This document shows positions 40,561-48,201 of a stretch of DNA of 48,201 nucleotides, piece by piece. The DNA comes from Azospirillum endophyticum (GTDB lineage Bacteria > Pseudomonadota > Alphaproteobacteria > Azospirillales > Azospirillaceae): contig NZ_JAENHM010000045.1 of assembly GCF_016595245.1 (NCBI RefSeq), positions 1 through 48,201 of the forward strand, in the 5' to 3' direction. Under the pieces are notes generated by a model. That model had not been told where the DNA came from, made no database searches, and saw only the letters and a list, made by a program, of their open reading frames with translations. The translations under genes were made by a program, and so were the position numbers. How positions within the stretch are numbered: position 1 is the first letter of the stretch; every line of letters starts with the position of its first letter.

Positions 40561-42090
40561 ATGACGACACACCCGCTCCCCTCCGCGGCGGTTCTGCTTC
40601 TCCTTTGCCTGCCGCCGGCCGGCTGCGGCGGCCTGTCTCCGCCGCCGCAGGCCGTCAGGACGGCGCCGCCGGTCGCCCGCGGGACCACGGCGCCGCTGCG
40701 CTTCGGCGAACTGACGACCGGATCGATGCGGCGCGGCATGCAGATCGGCCGTTATGTCTGGGACATCGACTGCGCCCCGCCCTATGACGACGTCTATTGG
40801 ACCAGCGGCGTGAACATGCGGCGCGGCTCCACCTTCGAGGAGCGGTTCGGCGAGGTGATGACCGCCACCGGCTTCGACGTGGTCGGCCGGCCCGGGGGTC
40901 CCGACAATCCCGACGGAAACCGCAGCCGCGCCCGCTTCACCGTGCAAGGCGACCTGCGCGACGTGCAGCTGGAGCTGTGCCACCGAACCAACTGGCTGAC
41001 CGGAAGCAGCAAGGGCAGTTCGGGCACCGGCAGCGTGAGGGTGGAATGGACGGTCTATGACGCGCGCGGCGGCGGGCTGGTCCATCGTCTGGTCACCACC
41101 GGCGCCACGGTGCAGGACCGCGGCGTGCCGCAGGGCGAGACCATGCTGGTCGAAGAGGCTTTCGCCGCCGCGGTGGAGGCTCTCGCCGCGGACGACGGGC
41201 TGCGTGCCCTGTTGTCCGGCAGCCCCCTGCCCGCTTCATCCGTGCCGCCACCGGCATTTCCGGGACCGGCACGTCCCGCAACGGCACCGGCCGGATCCGG
41301 CCCCACGCCGCTGACGCCGGCCTTGGTTGCGGCTCCGACTCCGGCCGTTCCGGCCGCGGCAGCCGTCGCATCGGATCGGCTTCTGTTCCGTGCCGGAACC
41401 GGAGGCGGCAGGACCGCGGCGGCGAGGATACCGGTCGGCAGGTCGCTCGGGCTGGTGATCGGCGAGACCGATGTCGCAGGCGAGGTGCAGGCCGTGCTGC
41501 TGGCACCCCTTCCGGGATCCGACCCCACCGTCGCCGTGCGGCCGGCCCGCGGGGTGGAGCTGACCGGCTGGGTGGTCCGGCGCGACGCGGCCAGCGGCTT
41601 CGCGCTGGTCCGGGTGCCGGCACGGCTGGCCGCCCTGCCCGTCCGCACCGGGAGCCTGCGGGTCAGCGAACCGGTGCGGGCGGTTCCCAGGGGGCACGGG
41701 CGGGAGATCGCCGGCATCGTCGGCGGTCTGCCTGCCGATGGGGGACGCGGCGCCACGCTGATCCAGGCGGATCTGGGCTCCGCCACCCTGTTCACCGCGG
41801 TGACTGAGTCCGGCGACCCGCTGCTGGACGCGACCGGCGCGCTGGTCGGCGTCGCCCCGTCCGCCGGCCGCTCCGTCGCCACGCCCGCCGGGCTGGTCGA
41901 GTTCCTGGCGCTCGGTTCCCTGCTCGACCGGCTGGGTGCGGATCCGGTCGGCGTCGTCCCTGCCCCTGCGATGCCCAGGCAGGGCAAGACGCGCCGCGGC
42001 GGCGCTGCCGACCCGATGGGGGAGCCGGCCTGGGACGACCAGGTGCCGGATGGCGATCCGCTTGACGGGGACCTTACCCCTCCCACATAG
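40561..42090 (+). CDS. Lipoprotein with degenerate trypsin-like domain
   Basis: A 509-residue protein I cannot assign to a named family. The first 22 residues form a lipoprotein signal with lipobox PAGC and Cys22 as the lipidation site. An N-terminal domain (about 35-222) has [12 protein letters not shown] and cysteines at DIDC and ELCH. A Pro/Ala-rich linker spans about 220-280. The C-terminal part (about 285-470) resembles a trypsin-like fold ([44 protein letters not shown]), but the GNSGGP serine motif is replaced by SGDP, so protease activity is unlikely. It lies between hisB (divergent) and hslV. Confidence 0.7.
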   Translation: MTTHPLPSAAVLLLLCLPPAGCGGLSPPPQAVRTAPPVARGTTAPLRFGELTTGSMRRGMQIGRYVWDIDCAPPYDDVYWTSGVNMRRGSTFEERFGEVMTATGFDVVGRPGGPDNPDGNRSRARFTVQGDLRDVQLELCHRTNWLTGSSKGSSGTGSVRVEWTVYDARGGGLVHRLVTTGATVQDRGVPQGETMLVEEAFAAAVEALAADDGLRALLSGSPLPASSVPPPAFPGPARPATAPAGSGPTPLTPALVAAPTPAVPAAAAVASDRLLFRAGTGGGRTAAARIPVGRSLGLVIGETDVAGEVQAVLLAPLPGSDPTVAVRPARGVELTGWVVRRDAASGFALVRVPARLAALPVRTGSLRVSEPVRAVPRGHGREIAGIVGGLPADGGRGATLIQADLGSATLFTAVTESGDPLLDATGALVGVAPSAGRSVATPAGLVEFLALGSLLDRLGADPVGVVPAPAMPRQGKTRRGGAADPMGEPAWDDQVPDGDPLDGDLTPPT

Positions 42091-42190
42091 ACCGGATGCC
42101 CTGCCGCCGCGGTCCGTGGGGTCGAAGCCCTGCGACGGCACGGCTCTTCGCGATGGCGGGAGGCTTCCTTTCCCCCAGCATGGTTTCCAC

Positions 42191-42754
42191 ATGACCTACC
42201 CAGCGTCCAATCCACACGATCCCATTCAATGGCATGGCACCACCATCCTGTCGGTGCGCAAGAACGGTCAGGTGGTGATCGCCGGCGACGGGCAGGTCTC
42301 GGTCGGCCCGACGGTGATGAAGGCCAATGCGCGCAAGGTCCGCTGGCTGGCCGGCGGCACGGTGATGGCGGGCTTCGCCGGCGCCACCGCCGACGCGATG
42401 ACCCTGTTCGAGCGGCTGGAAGGCAAGCTGGAGCAGTATCCCGGCCAGTTGACCCGCGCCTGCGTCGAAATGGCCAAGGATTGGCGCACCGATCGCTATC
42501 TGCGCCGCCTGGAGGCGATGATGGCGGTAGCCGACACGTCCGTCAGCCTCGTTCTGACCGGCAACGGCGACGTGTTGGAGCCGGAGGACGGGCTCATCGG
42601 CATCGGTTCCGGCGGTTCCTACGCCCTGTCGGCGGCGCGTGCGCTGATCGACATCGACGGAATGGACGCGGAGGCGGTTGCGCGCAAGGCGATGAGGATC
42701 GCCGCCGGCATCTGCGTCTACACCAACGAAAACGTCACCCTGGAAAAGCTGTGA
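42191..42754 (+). CDS. hslV: ATP-dependent protease subunit HslV
   Basis: A 187-residue threonine peptidase, the proteolytic part of HslUV (ClpQ). The motif [23 protein letters not shown] places the catalytic Thr at position 17, so a 16-residue N-terminal propeptide ([16 protein letters not shown]) must be removed. Such extensions are common in alphaproteobacteria, whereas E. coli loses only Met. Its stop overlaps the hslU start (GTGA). No sigma-32-type promoter was clear upstream. Confidence 0.97.
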   Translation: MTYPASNPHDPIQWHGTTILSVRKNGQVVIAGDGQVSVGPTVMKANARKVRWLAGGTVMAGFAGATADAMTLFERLEGKLEQYPGQLTRACVEMAKDWRTDRYLRRLEAMMAVADTSVSLVLTGNGDVLEPEDGLIGIGSGGSYALSAARALIDIDGMDAEAVARKAMRIAAGICVYTNENVTLEKL

Positions 42755-44106
42755 GCGCCATGACCACCCAGACCGCCGCCGTTTCCGCCGACACCGCCGC
42801 CTTCAGCCCGCGCGAGATCGTTTCCGAACTCGACCGCTACATCGTCGGCCAGAACGATGCCAAGCGCGCGGTCGCCATCGCGCTGCGCAACCGCTGGCGC
42901 CGGCAACAGCTGCCCGAGGGATTGCGGGAAGAGGTGCTGCCGAAGAACATCCTGATGATCGGCCCGACCGGTGTCGGCAAGACCGAGATCGCCCGCCGCC
43001 TCGCCCGGCTGGCCCAGGCCCCCTTCCTGAAGGTCGAGGCGACCAAGTTCACCGAGGTCGGCTATGTCGGCCGCGACGTCGAGCAGATAATCCGCGACCT
43101 GGTGGAGGCCGCCATCGGCCTGACCCGCGAGCGGCTGCGCAAGGAGGTCGCCGCCAAGGCCGAACTGCGGGCCGAAGAGCGGGTGCTCGACGCGCTGTGC
43201 GGCGACAGTGCCAGTGCCGAGACGCGCGCCAAGTTCCGCAAGATGCTGCGCGAAGGCACGCTGAACGACAAGGAGATCGAGGTCCAGGTCGCCGACACCG
43301 GCGCGCCCGCCGGCATGCCGACCTTCGACATCCCCGGCGTGCCCGGCGGCCAGATGGGCATGCTGAACCTGAACGACATGTTCGGCAAGATGATGGGCGG
43401 CCGCACCAAGACCCGCCGGATGACGGTTTCCGAGAGCCACGGCGTCCTGATGGCCGAGGAGTCCGACAAGCTGCTGGACCAGGAAAAGGTGGTGGCCGAG
43501 GCGATCCGCGCGGTCGAGCAGAACGGCATCGTCTTCCTGGACGAGATCGACAAGATCTCCGCCCGCTCCGACGCCCGCGGCGCCGACGTCAGCCGCGAGG
43601 GCGTCCAGCGCGACCTGCTGCCGCTGATCGAGGGCACGACGGTGTCGACCAAGCACGGCCCGGTGAAGACCGACCACGTCCTGTTCATCGCGTCGGGCGC
43701 CTTCCATATCGCCAAGCCGTCGGACCTGCTGCCCGAACTTCAGGGCCGGCTGCCGATCCGCGTCGAGTTGAAGGCGCTGAGCCAGGACGATTTCAAGCGC
43801 ATCCTGACCGAGCCGGAAGCCAGCCTGATCCGCCAGTACAAGGCGCTGATGAAGACGGAGGAGGTCGATCTGGTCTTCACCGACGACAGCATCGACGAGC
43901 TGGCCCGGCTGGCGGCGGAGATCAACGGTTCGGTCGAGAATATCGGCGCCCGGCGCCTGCACACGGTGCTCGAACGCCTGCTGGAGGAGATCAGCTTCGC
44001 CGCCAGCGACCGCGCCGGCGAGACCGTCACCATCGACGCCGCCCTGGTGCGCGAGCGGGTCGGCGGGCTGGCGAAGAACGCCGATCTGTCGAAGTTCATC
44101 CTGTGA
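42751..44106 (+). CDS. hslU: ATP-dependent protease ATPase subunit HslU
   Basis: A 451-residue AAA+ unfoldase (ClpY) that feeds HslV. Walker A is GPTGVGKTE at about 71-79 and Walker B is VFLDEIDK near 261. The I domain lies between them, and the C-terminal ADLSKFIL tail, which docks into HslV, is intact. The start is GTG 42751 (GGAAA six bases upstream, GTGA overlap with hslV); an ATG at 42760 is the alternative. Confidence 0.97.
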   Translation: MSAMTTQTAAVSADTAAFSPREIVSELDRYIVGQNDAKRAVAIALRNRWRRQQLPEGLREEVLPKNILMIGPTGVGKTEIARRLARLAQAPFLKVEATKFTEVGYVGRDVEQIIRDLVEAAIGLTRERLRKEVAAKAELRAEERVLDALCGDSASAETRAKFRKMLREGTLNDKEIEVQVADTGAPAGMPTFDIPGVPGGQMGMLNLNDMFGKMMGGRTKTRRMTVSESHGVLMAEESDKLLDQEKVVAEAIRAVEQNGIVFLDEIDKISARSDARGADVSREGVQRDLLPLIEGTTVSTKHGPVKTDHVLFIASGAFHIAKPSDLLPELQGRLPIRVELKALSQDDFKRILTEPEASLIRQYKALMKTEEVDLVFTDDSIDELARLAAEINGSVENIGARRLHTVLERLLEEISFAASDRAGETVTIDAALVRERVGGLAKNADLSKFIL

Positions 44107-44132
44107 CGGGGTGGTAGGCTCCTTGCGAAGCT

Positions 44133-44302
44133 ACCCCACCTTGATCCTCCCCCGCTCTCGGCGGACCTATGGTCCGCCTGTCGCGTCAGCACAAGGCGAA
44201 GCTTTGTGCGAGAGCTGGGTGGGGGAGGAGATAAGTGCTTGTACGGAAGGGTCGCGGCAGTCCCTCCCCCGCCCAGCGGGGGAGGTCAGGTGGGGGGTTA
44301 AC
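44133..44302. repeat. Long intergenic inverted repeat, copy B, with nested insertion
   Basis: Second copy of the element at 36038-36142, between the convergent ends of hslU and mltA. The right arm and core match copy A (51 of 55 bases over 44231-44285). The left arm is interrupted by a 62-nt piece (44154-44215). Confidence 0.85.
44154..44215. repeat. 62-nt palindromic insert within copy B
   Basis: Bounded by GCTCTCG and its complement CGAGAGC. Inside are GGCGGACC-TAT-GGTCCGCC and GCACAA...TTTGTGC hairpins. It sits exactly in the hairpin loop of the host element's left arm. Confidence 0.75.
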
Positions 44303-44351
44303 GTCCCACCGAAGCCCCCGCTTCACGTGAAACATTCCCCGTGTCGGCCCC

Positions 44352-45581
44352 CTACCCGCCGGTCGCTACCTTCACGCTTTTCGGTAGCAGCAGCACATAG
44401 CTCCCGCGGCTCTTCATCACCCCGGCCCTCCGCTCCGCCTCGGCCCCATGGCCCCAGAAGACGTCACCGCGCACCGGCCCGCGGATCGCCCCTCCGGTGT
44501 CCTGGGCGACCAGCAGGCGTTGCAGCCGCTGCCCGGCATCGACCGGATCCTCGGCATCCAGCCAAACCGGCACGCCGTAGGGCATGAACTTGGAATCCAC
44601 CGCCAGACTGCGGCCGGGGGTCAGCGCCACGCCCTGGGCACCGTTCGGGCCGTCGCCGGTCAATGGCTGGAAGAAGACGTAGGACGGGTTGACGTTCATC
44701 ACCGCCGCCGCCTGATCGGGATGGGCGAGCAGCCAGTCGCGGATGGTCTGCAGCGAAACCTCCTCCCGCTTCAGCGCGCCGCGATCGATCAGTTCCTTGC
44801 CGATGGCGACGTATTTGTGGCCGTTCTGGCCGGCGTAGCCGACGCGGACCTCGCCGCTCCCGTCGCCCTCATTGGTCAGCCGGATCCGCCCCGATCCCTG
44901 GATTTGCAGGAAGAAGGCGCCGATCGGGTCCTTCACCCAGACCAGTTCCAGCCCCTTGCCCTTGAGCGAGCCAGCGACGATGGCGGCACGGTCCTCATAG
45001 GGCTTCAGCTTGCCGTCGACCACCCGGCCGGCGGTGCGCTCCCCCTTCCAGCGCTCGGCGAAGTCGCCGAGATCGACCATCACCAGATCGGCCGGCCGGC
45101 GGTAGAGCGGCACGGGATAGGCCGGATCCGGCCGGCGGCTGCCTTCCAGCTCGGCCTCGTAATAGCCGGTGAACAGCCCCTCGCGCGTGCCGTTGTTGCC
45201 GGCGGCATAGGGGGTGAAGCTGGCCTCGAAGAAGGCGCGGGCGGCGGTATCGTCGCCGGGCGGCAGAGCCGCCAGCTGGGCACAGGCCCCCTGCCAGTCG
45301 GCGATGGTTCCCGCCACCCCGTTCGGCCCGACCGTCCGCTCCGCCGGCTGCGTCCTGAACCGCGCGCAGGACCGGGCGAGCGCCGGAATAGCCTGGGCGA
45401 CCGGATCGCTGCGCCATCCGGCCAAGTCGGCGAAAGACAGCGGCGCCAGCGTCAGCGTGTCGGGCGGCGGCTTCGGTTCCTCCCGCTTCGCCTCGTCCTT
45501 GGGGGTGCAGGCCGAAAACAGCAACGCCACCGCCCCGAAGAGGACGATGGCGCTGAAACCGGTACGATGATGGAAAGCCAT
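44352..45581 (-). CDS. mltA: Membrane-bound lytic murein transglycosylase A
   Basis: A 409-residue outer-membrane lipoprotein that cleaves peptidoglycan glycan strands, forming 1,6-anhydro ends. The signal ends in lipobox LFSAC, with Cys25 lipidated. The MltA barrel domain follows (GLFTGYYEAELEGSR, then FFLQIQGSGRIRL), and a 3D domain at the C-terminus has LLVAQDTGGAIRGPVRGDVFWGHG, containing the catalytic aspartates. It is co-directional with the Tim44 gene 32 bases upstream. Confidence 0.96.
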   Translation of the reverse strand: MAFHHRTGFSAIVLFGAVALLFSACTPKDEAKREEPKPPPDTLTLAPLSFADLAGWRSDPVAQAIPALARSCARFRTQPAERTVGPNGVAGTIADWQGACAQLAALPPGDDTAARAFFEASFTPYAAGNNGTREGLFTGYYEAELEGSRRPDPAYPVPLYRRPADLVMVDLGDFAERWKGERTAGRVVDGKLKPYEDRAAIVAGSLKGKGLELVWVKDPIGAFFLQIQGSGRIRLTNEGDGSGEVRVGYAGQNGHKYVAIGKELIDRGALKREEVSLQTIRDWLLAHPDQAAAVMNVNPSYVFFQPLTGDGPNGAQGVALTPGRSLAVDSKFMPYGVPVWLDAEDPVDAGQRLQRLLVAQDTGGAIRGPVRGDVFWGHGAEAERRAGVMKSRGSYVLLLPKSVKVATGG

Positions 45582-45613
45582 TCCCGATGATCGTTCTTTA
45601 CTGAGATCGTTCT

Positions 45614-46309
45614 TTACTGAACAGGCCGCACCTCGACCAGCGCCCAGTTCGGATCGCGGGAGCGGAGGTTGCGGGCGAAGGTCCAGACGTCGGTATTCTC
45701 GACCAGGGCCTTGGGATCGCCATCGACGATGGTGCCGTCACGGTCGCGCACCACATTCACCTGATCGGAAACCAGACGCACGGTGACGAGGGCGGTCCGG
45801 CCGGCATCCAGCTTCGCCTCCACCACCTCGGCCTCGCGCACCTGTTCGATGCGGGTCTCGTGTTGTTCGCCGGCGGCCTGACGGTCGCGGATGACACGGG
45901 CGAAGCCGTCATAGACGTCGTCGGCCAGCAGCGGGCGCAGCGTCGCGGTGTCGCCACGGGCAAAGGCATCGACGATCATGCCGAAGGCAGCCTTGGCGCC
46001 TTCCAGGAAATGCTTCTCGTCGAAATTCGGGTCGGCGGCCCGGATCTGGTCGATGGAAGCGGCCAGCGACAACGGCTCGTCCGCGGCCACCGGCTCCGCG
46101 CCGGGTGCGACATCGGGTCGCGTCCGGTTGCGCTCCGGCAGGGTCACGACATTGTCGGGCTTCCCGGCACCGGGAGCCGGGGTGAAGGGGTTGGGGCGCT
46201 GCCGCTCCTCTCCCGTCCGGCGGCCGAGGACGCTGCGCAGCCGATAGACGAGGAAGGCCGCGATCATCGCGAAGATCACGATCTCGATGAACACGAACCC
46301 ATCTCCCAT
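45614..46309 (-). CDS. Tim44-domain protein
   Basis: A 231-residue membrane-anchored protein with one N-terminal transmembrane helix (about 4-23, FVFIEIVIFAMIAAFLVYRL), a Pro/Arg-rich linker and a Tim44-like domain (about 90-230). Bacterial homologues (TimA) are related to the mitochondrial import motor subunit; their role in alphaproteobacteria is not settled. I chose the ATG at 46309, with AGGA seven bases upstream; an adjacent ATG at 46312 is also possible. It lies in the usual fxsA-Tim44-mltA neighbourhood. Confidence 0.92.
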   Translation of the reverse strand: MGDGFVFIEIVIFAMIAAFLVYRLRSVLGRRTGEERQRPNPFTPAPGAGKPDNVVTLPERNRTRPDVAPGAEPVAADEPLSLAASIDQIRAADPNFDEKHFLEGAKAAFGMIVDAFARGDTATLRPLLADDVYDGFARVIRDRQAAGEQHETRIEQVREAEVVEAKLDAGRTALVTVRLVSDQVNVVRDRDGTIVDGDPKALVENTDVWTFARNLRSRDPNWALVEVRPVQ

Positions 46310-46544
46310 CATCTGTTCCTTCCAAGACAACTTGCCAAAACCACTTGCCGCGAGCCCCGCGCCGGGCGAAATCGCCGGCGGATCCGGCCCGCCTCTGGAC
46401 CTTGCGGCCGGGCGGCATTACGTGTTGCCTGCCCGCCGATAATCGCCAACCAGTGACCGCCGATTGGATGAAGCGGCCGGTGTTTCCACCGGACGACCTA
46501 TCCAAACCTAGATAGGGGCAGTGAGCCCGAAGAGCAAGGACACC

Positions 46545-47183
46545 ATGAATCCCCTGTTGTTGATCCTCCTTCTGCCGATCCTGGAGATCGTCGGATTCAT
46601 CCAGGTCGGCGACTGGATCGGCGCCGGGCCGACCATCGGGCTGCTGGCCCTGTCGGCGGTGGTGGGCGTGCTGCTGGTCCGTCACCAGGGGCTGGCCTCG
46701 CTGAGCCGCGCCCAGGCGGCGGCGGCGCGGGGCGAGGCGCCGATCGGCACCGTGCTCGACGGCTTCTGCGCCGTGCTCGCCGGCATCCTGCTGATCATCC
46801 CCGGCTTCCTGACCGACATCCTGGGCATCGCCCTGCTGATCCGGCCGCTGCGCCGCGGCATCGGCCGCTGGCTGCTCGGCCGGCTGGGAACCGGACTGCC
46901 GGTCTTCACCACCACGTCCAGGGGCGGCTTCGGGGCGGGGGGCTTCGGCCCGGACTTCGGCAGCGGCGCCAACGGAGCGAATTCCAGCGGCCAGGGGTTT
47001 GGCGGCGCGGATTTCGGCGCCGACGGTCCCCGCCGTTCGGACGATCCCTTCCGCCCCGCTCCCGGCGTGATCGACGGTGATTTCCGCGACGTCACTCCGG
47101 ATAGCAAGGCCGGCGACGACGGCGATGCGCCGCGGCTGACCGATTCCCAATGGGGGAAACACCGTCCGGATGGGCGGCGCTGA
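46545..47183 (+). CDS. fxsA: FxsA family membrane protein
   Basis: A 212-residue protein with three to four hydrophobic segments in the first 110 residues (NPLLLILLLPILEIVGFIQVG, GLLALSAVVGVLLVRHQG, VLAGILLIIPGFLTDILG). FxsA affects phage exclusion in E. coli when overproduced; its normal role is unknown. The C-terminus (about 115-212) is Gly/Asp-rich and long. The ATG at 46545 has AAGGA six bases upstream; a GTG at 46521 is open too. Confidence 0.92.
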   Translation: MNPLLLILLLPILEIVGFIQVGDWIGAGPTIGLLALSAVVGVLLVRHQGLASLSRAQAAAARGEAPIGTVLDGFCAVLAGILLIIPGFLTDILGIALLIRPLRRGIGRWLLGRLGTGLPVFTTTSRGGFGAGGFGPDFGSGANGANSSGQGFGGADFGADGPRRSDDPFRPAPGVIDGDFRDVTPDSKAGDDGDAPRLTDSQWGKHRPDGRR

Positions 47184-47367
47184 ACGGCGGCAAGGCCGGT
47201 GGTTTCCGTTGGCAGGACGGCCGATCCGTGATAGCCAGCCCGTTGGGCGAAGGCACAACCGTCGCGAACCAAATCCTGTTACCCCACATCCGTGTCGGCC
47301 CGCCGTCCCTGCCCTTTCCCGAACCGGGGCCGGGGCCGGGAAGCGGGCCGGCGATTAGGAGTCCGTT

Positions 47368-47853
47368 ATGTCCGATCAGATGAGCAACGGCGCCGAGCAG
47401 CAGGCGTCCTCGCTGCCGATGCATGTCCTCGCGCAGTATGTGAAGGACTTGTCGTTCGAGAACCCCAACGCCCCGCAGAGCCTGCTGCCCAACCAGCCGC
47501 AGCCGCAGGTGAACATCGGTGTCGACGTCCAGGGCCAGAAGGTCGGCGACGACATCTACGAACTGACGCTGAACCTGCGCTGCGAAGCCCGCCAGGGCGA
47601 GTCCGTCGCCTTCCTGGTCGAGCTGGCCTATGGCGCTCTGTTCCAGTTCCCCGGCCTGCCGGAGGAGCATCACCGCCCGGTCCTGATGATCGAAGGCGCC
47701 CGGATGATCTTCCCGTTCGCCCGCGCCATCGTTTCCAGCGCGACCCGCGAAGGCGGCTTCCCGCCGCTGATGATCAACCCGATCGACTTCGCCGAGCTTT
47801 ACCACCGCCAGTCCGGCCAGCAGGCCGAACAGCCGCAGCAGCCGCCCTTCTGA
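47368..47853 (+). CDS. secB: Protein-export chaperone SecB
   Basis: A 161-residue tetrameric chaperone that keeps precursors unfolded and passes them to SecA. Recognisable parts are YVKDLSFENPNAPQSL, VNIGVDVQGQKVGDDIYELTLNL and FPFARAIVSSATREGGFPPLMINPIDFAELY. The C-terminal Gln-rich tail is normal. It is preceded by 184 bases holding a GGGGCCGGGGCCGGG run and is followed by a terminator. Confidence 0.97.
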   Translation: MSDQMSNGAEQQASSLPMHVLAQYVKDLSFENPNAPQSLLPNQPQPQVNIGVDVQGQKVGDDIYELTLNLRCEARQGESVAFLVELAYGALFQFPGLPEEHHRPVLMIEGARMIFPFARAIVSSATREGGFPPLMINPIDFAELYHRQSGQQAEQPQQPPF

Positions 47854-47880
47854 TCCCAAGCGGATCCCAGGGAGCCGAAA

Positions 47881-47921
47881 AGAAAAAGGGCGGGTGACCG
47901 AAAGGTCCCCGCCCTTTTTCT
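47881..47921. terminator. Intrinsic terminator after secB
   Basis: Perfect 14-bp arms AGAAAAAGGGCGGG (47881-47894) and CCCGCCCTTTTTCT (47908-47921) with a 13-nt loop. The A- and T-runs make it usable in both directions. Confidence 0.95.
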
Positions 47922-48201
47922 ATGTCTTGTCCGAACCGCCTGTCGCTTCTCTCAACCGTCATTCCCGCGAAGGCGGGAATCCAGGGCTGTCGGAAGCGGC
48001 GTCTCCGGAAAGCCTGTATCCCCGCCTTCGCGCTACGGCATGCACAGATCTCGCTTCTGCGAACGAGATGCGACTTTCTCTAGCAAATGGCCCTTCTCCC
48101 CTCGCGGGAGAAGGGTTGGGATGAGGGGGCGGCCGACCGTAGGTCGGTGGAAATTAAACTTGCGCCCCCTCACCCCAACCCCTTGTGTGTTTGGGAGGGA
48201 G
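47922..48201. other. Repeat-rich stretch to the window end, no gene
   Basis: No gene can be supported. The repeat ATTCCCGCGAAGGCGGGAAT is at 47961-47980, with a degenerate inverted relative near 48018-48032. A hairpin CCCTTCTCCC-CTCGC-GGGAGAAGGG lies near 48091-48115, and GGGTTGGGATGAGGGGGCG pairs with a complementary arm that runs to about 48181. An open frame over the repeats is not a gene. Confidence 0.6.
47961..47980. repeat. dRS3-like palindromic repeat
   Basis: ATTCCCGCGAAGGCGGGAAT fits ATTCCC-N8-GGGAAT, the form of the Neisseria dRS3 repeat, and similar sequences are scattered in many proteobacterial genomes. Confidence 0.75.

Noticed and set aside
42091..42190. Heat-shock (sigma-32) promoter for hslVU
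   Set aside because: No pair of boxes close to the alphaproteobacterial consensus with suitable spacing was found.
47894..48124. A 76-codon plus-strand frame after secB
   Set aside because: It runs through the terminator and dRS3-like repeat; the peptide (NRHSREGGNPG, NGPSPLAGEGLG) is the familiar translation of such repeats.

Overview
The window is GC-rich, densely packed chromosomal DNA from an alphaproteobacterium. Gene content and order point to Rhodospirillales and most closely to Azospirillum or a relative. The clues are the his cluster hisB-hisH-(GNAT)-hisA-hisF-hisE-HIT, the lnt-phrR-metK-trmB-rimP-nusA order, the convergent hslVU/mltA/Tim44 block next to fxsA and secB, and families of GC-rich intergenic inverted repeats. 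Almost everything is housekeeping; the unusual material is in small insertions, intergenic elements and regulatory sites.

Layout. 1-4650: start of a secreted protein (minus), a sulfite-oxidase-like molybdoenzyme, an inverted repeat, tRNA-Arg(CCT), then ybaK-like, folE and apaG (all minus) and a GNAT enzyme. 4690-10584: miaB-phoH-ybeY-corC-lnt, a tightly overlapping RNA-maturation/envelope operon with several TTG starts. 10655-13589: phrR-like regulator, metK and trmB, with a strong terminator after metK. 13647-24968: rimP-nusA-ylxR/L7Ae-infB-[toxin-antitoxin]-rbfA-truB-rpsO-pnp, the classic transcription/translation operon. It starts with a promoter and an attenuator-like leader, a Phd/PIN toxin-antitoxin pair sits inside it, and a terminator separates rpsO from pnp. 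25016-27783: bidirectional terminator, a second PIN toxin-antitoxin pair (minus), a WYL regulator with its probable VOC target and operator, and an EVE-domain gene broken by a 1-nt frameshift.

27917-33971: cytochrome c maturation operon ccmCDEFGHI. It is preceded by an FNR/FixK-type box placed at -41.5 relative to a predicted -10, which suggests oxygen control. 34004-36006: a shikimate-dehydrogenase-like gene, an Smr protein and an XRE regulator. 36176-40425 (minus): HIT, hisE, hisF, hisA, GNAT, hisH, hisB. 40502-44106 (plus): a lipoprotein with a degenerate trypsin-like domain, then hslV and hslU. 44352-46309 (minus): mltA and a Tim44-domain protein. 46545-47853 (plus): fxsA and secB, followed by a terminator and repeats to the window end.

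I see no rRNA, CRISPR array, phage or transposase. The items that best repay attention are the ccm FNR-type promoter, the toxin-antitoxin pair inside the infB-rbfA interval, the EVE frameshift, the lipoprotein with a protease-like domain lacking its serine, and a two-copy intergenic element lying between convergent genes, one copy of which carries a nested 62-nt insertion. I did not find a convincing wholly new multi-gene system.
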